From contig CAYJVP010000010.1 of NCBI GenBank assembly GCA_964373615.1, positions 1 to 20,216 of the forward strand: a DNA stretch of 20,216 nt, in the 5' to 3' direction. This document shows, in pieces, positions 19,895-20,216 of the stretch. How positions within the stretch are numbered: position 1 is the first letter of the stretch; each line of letters opens with the position of its first letter. The DNA is from CAYJVP01 sp964373615. GTDB lineage: Bacteria; Patescibacteriota; Patescibacteriia; UBA9934; GWF2-40-263. A program made the translations under genes and the position numbers. Under the pieces are notes generated by a model. The model was not told where the DNA came from and searched no databases. It saw only the letters and a list, made by a program, of their open reading frames with translations.

Positions 19895-20216
19895 GGAGGC
19901 ATCGCCGCCAGTTAGGAGAGGGGTGGTCACACAGGCCAGGCAGTTGCCGCGGTGCCGTATGGGAGGCATCGCCGCCAGTTAGGAGAGGGGTGGTCACATT
20001 GCGGCGGGCAGGCCCGGCAGCGGCCGGGGGAGGCATCGCCGCCAGTTAGGAGAGGGGTGGTCACATGCAGCGTTGCCCGCCACTGCTTCTGCGACGGAGG
20101 CATCGCCGCCAGTTAGGAGAGGGGTGGTCACGATGCAGCAGCCTGAGGTGAAAGCGCCAGAGGAGGCATCGCCGCCAGTTAGGAGAGGGGTGGTCACACT
20201 TCGACGTGGCGTGAGC
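19895..20216 (+). CRISPR. CRISPR array, five 36-bp repeats, truncated by window end
   Basis: Identical 36-bp repeats beginning GGAGGCATCG and ending GGGGTGGTCAC lie at 19895-19930, 19962-19997, 20029-20064, 20096-20131 and 20162-20197. Spacers are 31, 31, 31 and 30 bp, all different, with a fifth running off the window. Spacer GC is about 60-84%. No repeat is degenerate, so neither end of the array is marked here. The plus orientation is inferred from the adjoining promoter and structured RNA and from the anti-repeat, which pairs with the repeat half lying 5' of each spacer. There are no cas1, cas2 or effector genes in the window; they may lie to the right. Confidence 0.95.

Noticed and set aside
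19532..19969. Long minus-strand ORFs over the CRISPR-linked RNA and array
   Set aside because: They run through the CRISPR repeats; open frames there reflect GC-rich repeats, not genes.
19895..20216. Type II (Cas9-like) orientation with the array read on the minus strand
   Set aside because: The anti-repeat geometry would also fit, but the promoter and the UUCG/GAAA tetraloops require plus-strand transcription of the RNA.

Overview
The window looks like part of a Candidate Phyla Radiation (Patescibacteria) genome or a close relative. This is an inference from the compact gene layout, short versions of housekeeping proteins, weak Shine-Dalgarno sites and many small palindromic repeats, some of them inside genes. 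TGA ends several certain genes (queA, rpsB, gap, gpmI, nth), so the code is standard rather than the UGA-glycine code of Gracilibacteria/Absconditabacteria. Exactly 100 Ns (13644-13743) mark a scaffold gap.

Layout. 1-1048 has no convincing protein gene. It holds half of a 129-bp palindromic repeat, a small palindrome, and what appears to be a ~0.8-kb structured non-coding RNA on the minus strand with a good promoter and a strong terminator hairpin. Next comes the minus-strand pair rpmE-prfA (2458-1049), whose mRNA leader contains a complete copy of the 129-bp palindrome. Reading right are queA; rpsB-tsf with a promoter, a structured leader and a terminator; then a central-carbon block gap - membrane metallophosphoesterase - NADH dehydrogenase (type II) - pgk - eno - gpmI. 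The four glycolytic enzymes convert glyceraldehyde-3-phosphate to phosphoenolpyruvate; the NADH dehydrogenase could reoxidise NADH made by GapA. A REP-associated-type Y1 transposase (12957-13637) flanked by palindromes and the assembly gap follow. After it lie nth (endonuclease III), a PAP2 phosphatase, a cytidylyltransferase-like protein with a SEC-C tail, mltG, a UvrD/PcrA-type helicase and a small membrane protein, ending at a terminator. A coiled-coil gene built of 21-bp repeats stands alone at 19106-19486.

The most notable part is 19510-20216: a promoter, then a ~350-nt multi-hairpin RNA (three UUCG loops, one GAAA loop) that runs directly into a CRISPR array of five 36-bp repeats and 30-31-bp spacers, cut by the window end. 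The RNA contains a 16-nt stretch that pairs with the 3' half of the CRISPR repeat (14 Watson-Crick pairs, one G-U, one mismatch). This is the arrangement expected of a tracrRNA next to its array, with the paired repeat half on the spacer's 5' side as in tracrRNA-dependent type V systems. No cas gene lies in the window, so the effector is unknown.

A second theme is palindromic repeats: a 129-bp long hairpin (three copies, with compensatory changes between copies), 21-bp palindromes around the transposase, and GC-rich palindromes inserted in frame into queA, the metallophosphoesterase and nth.
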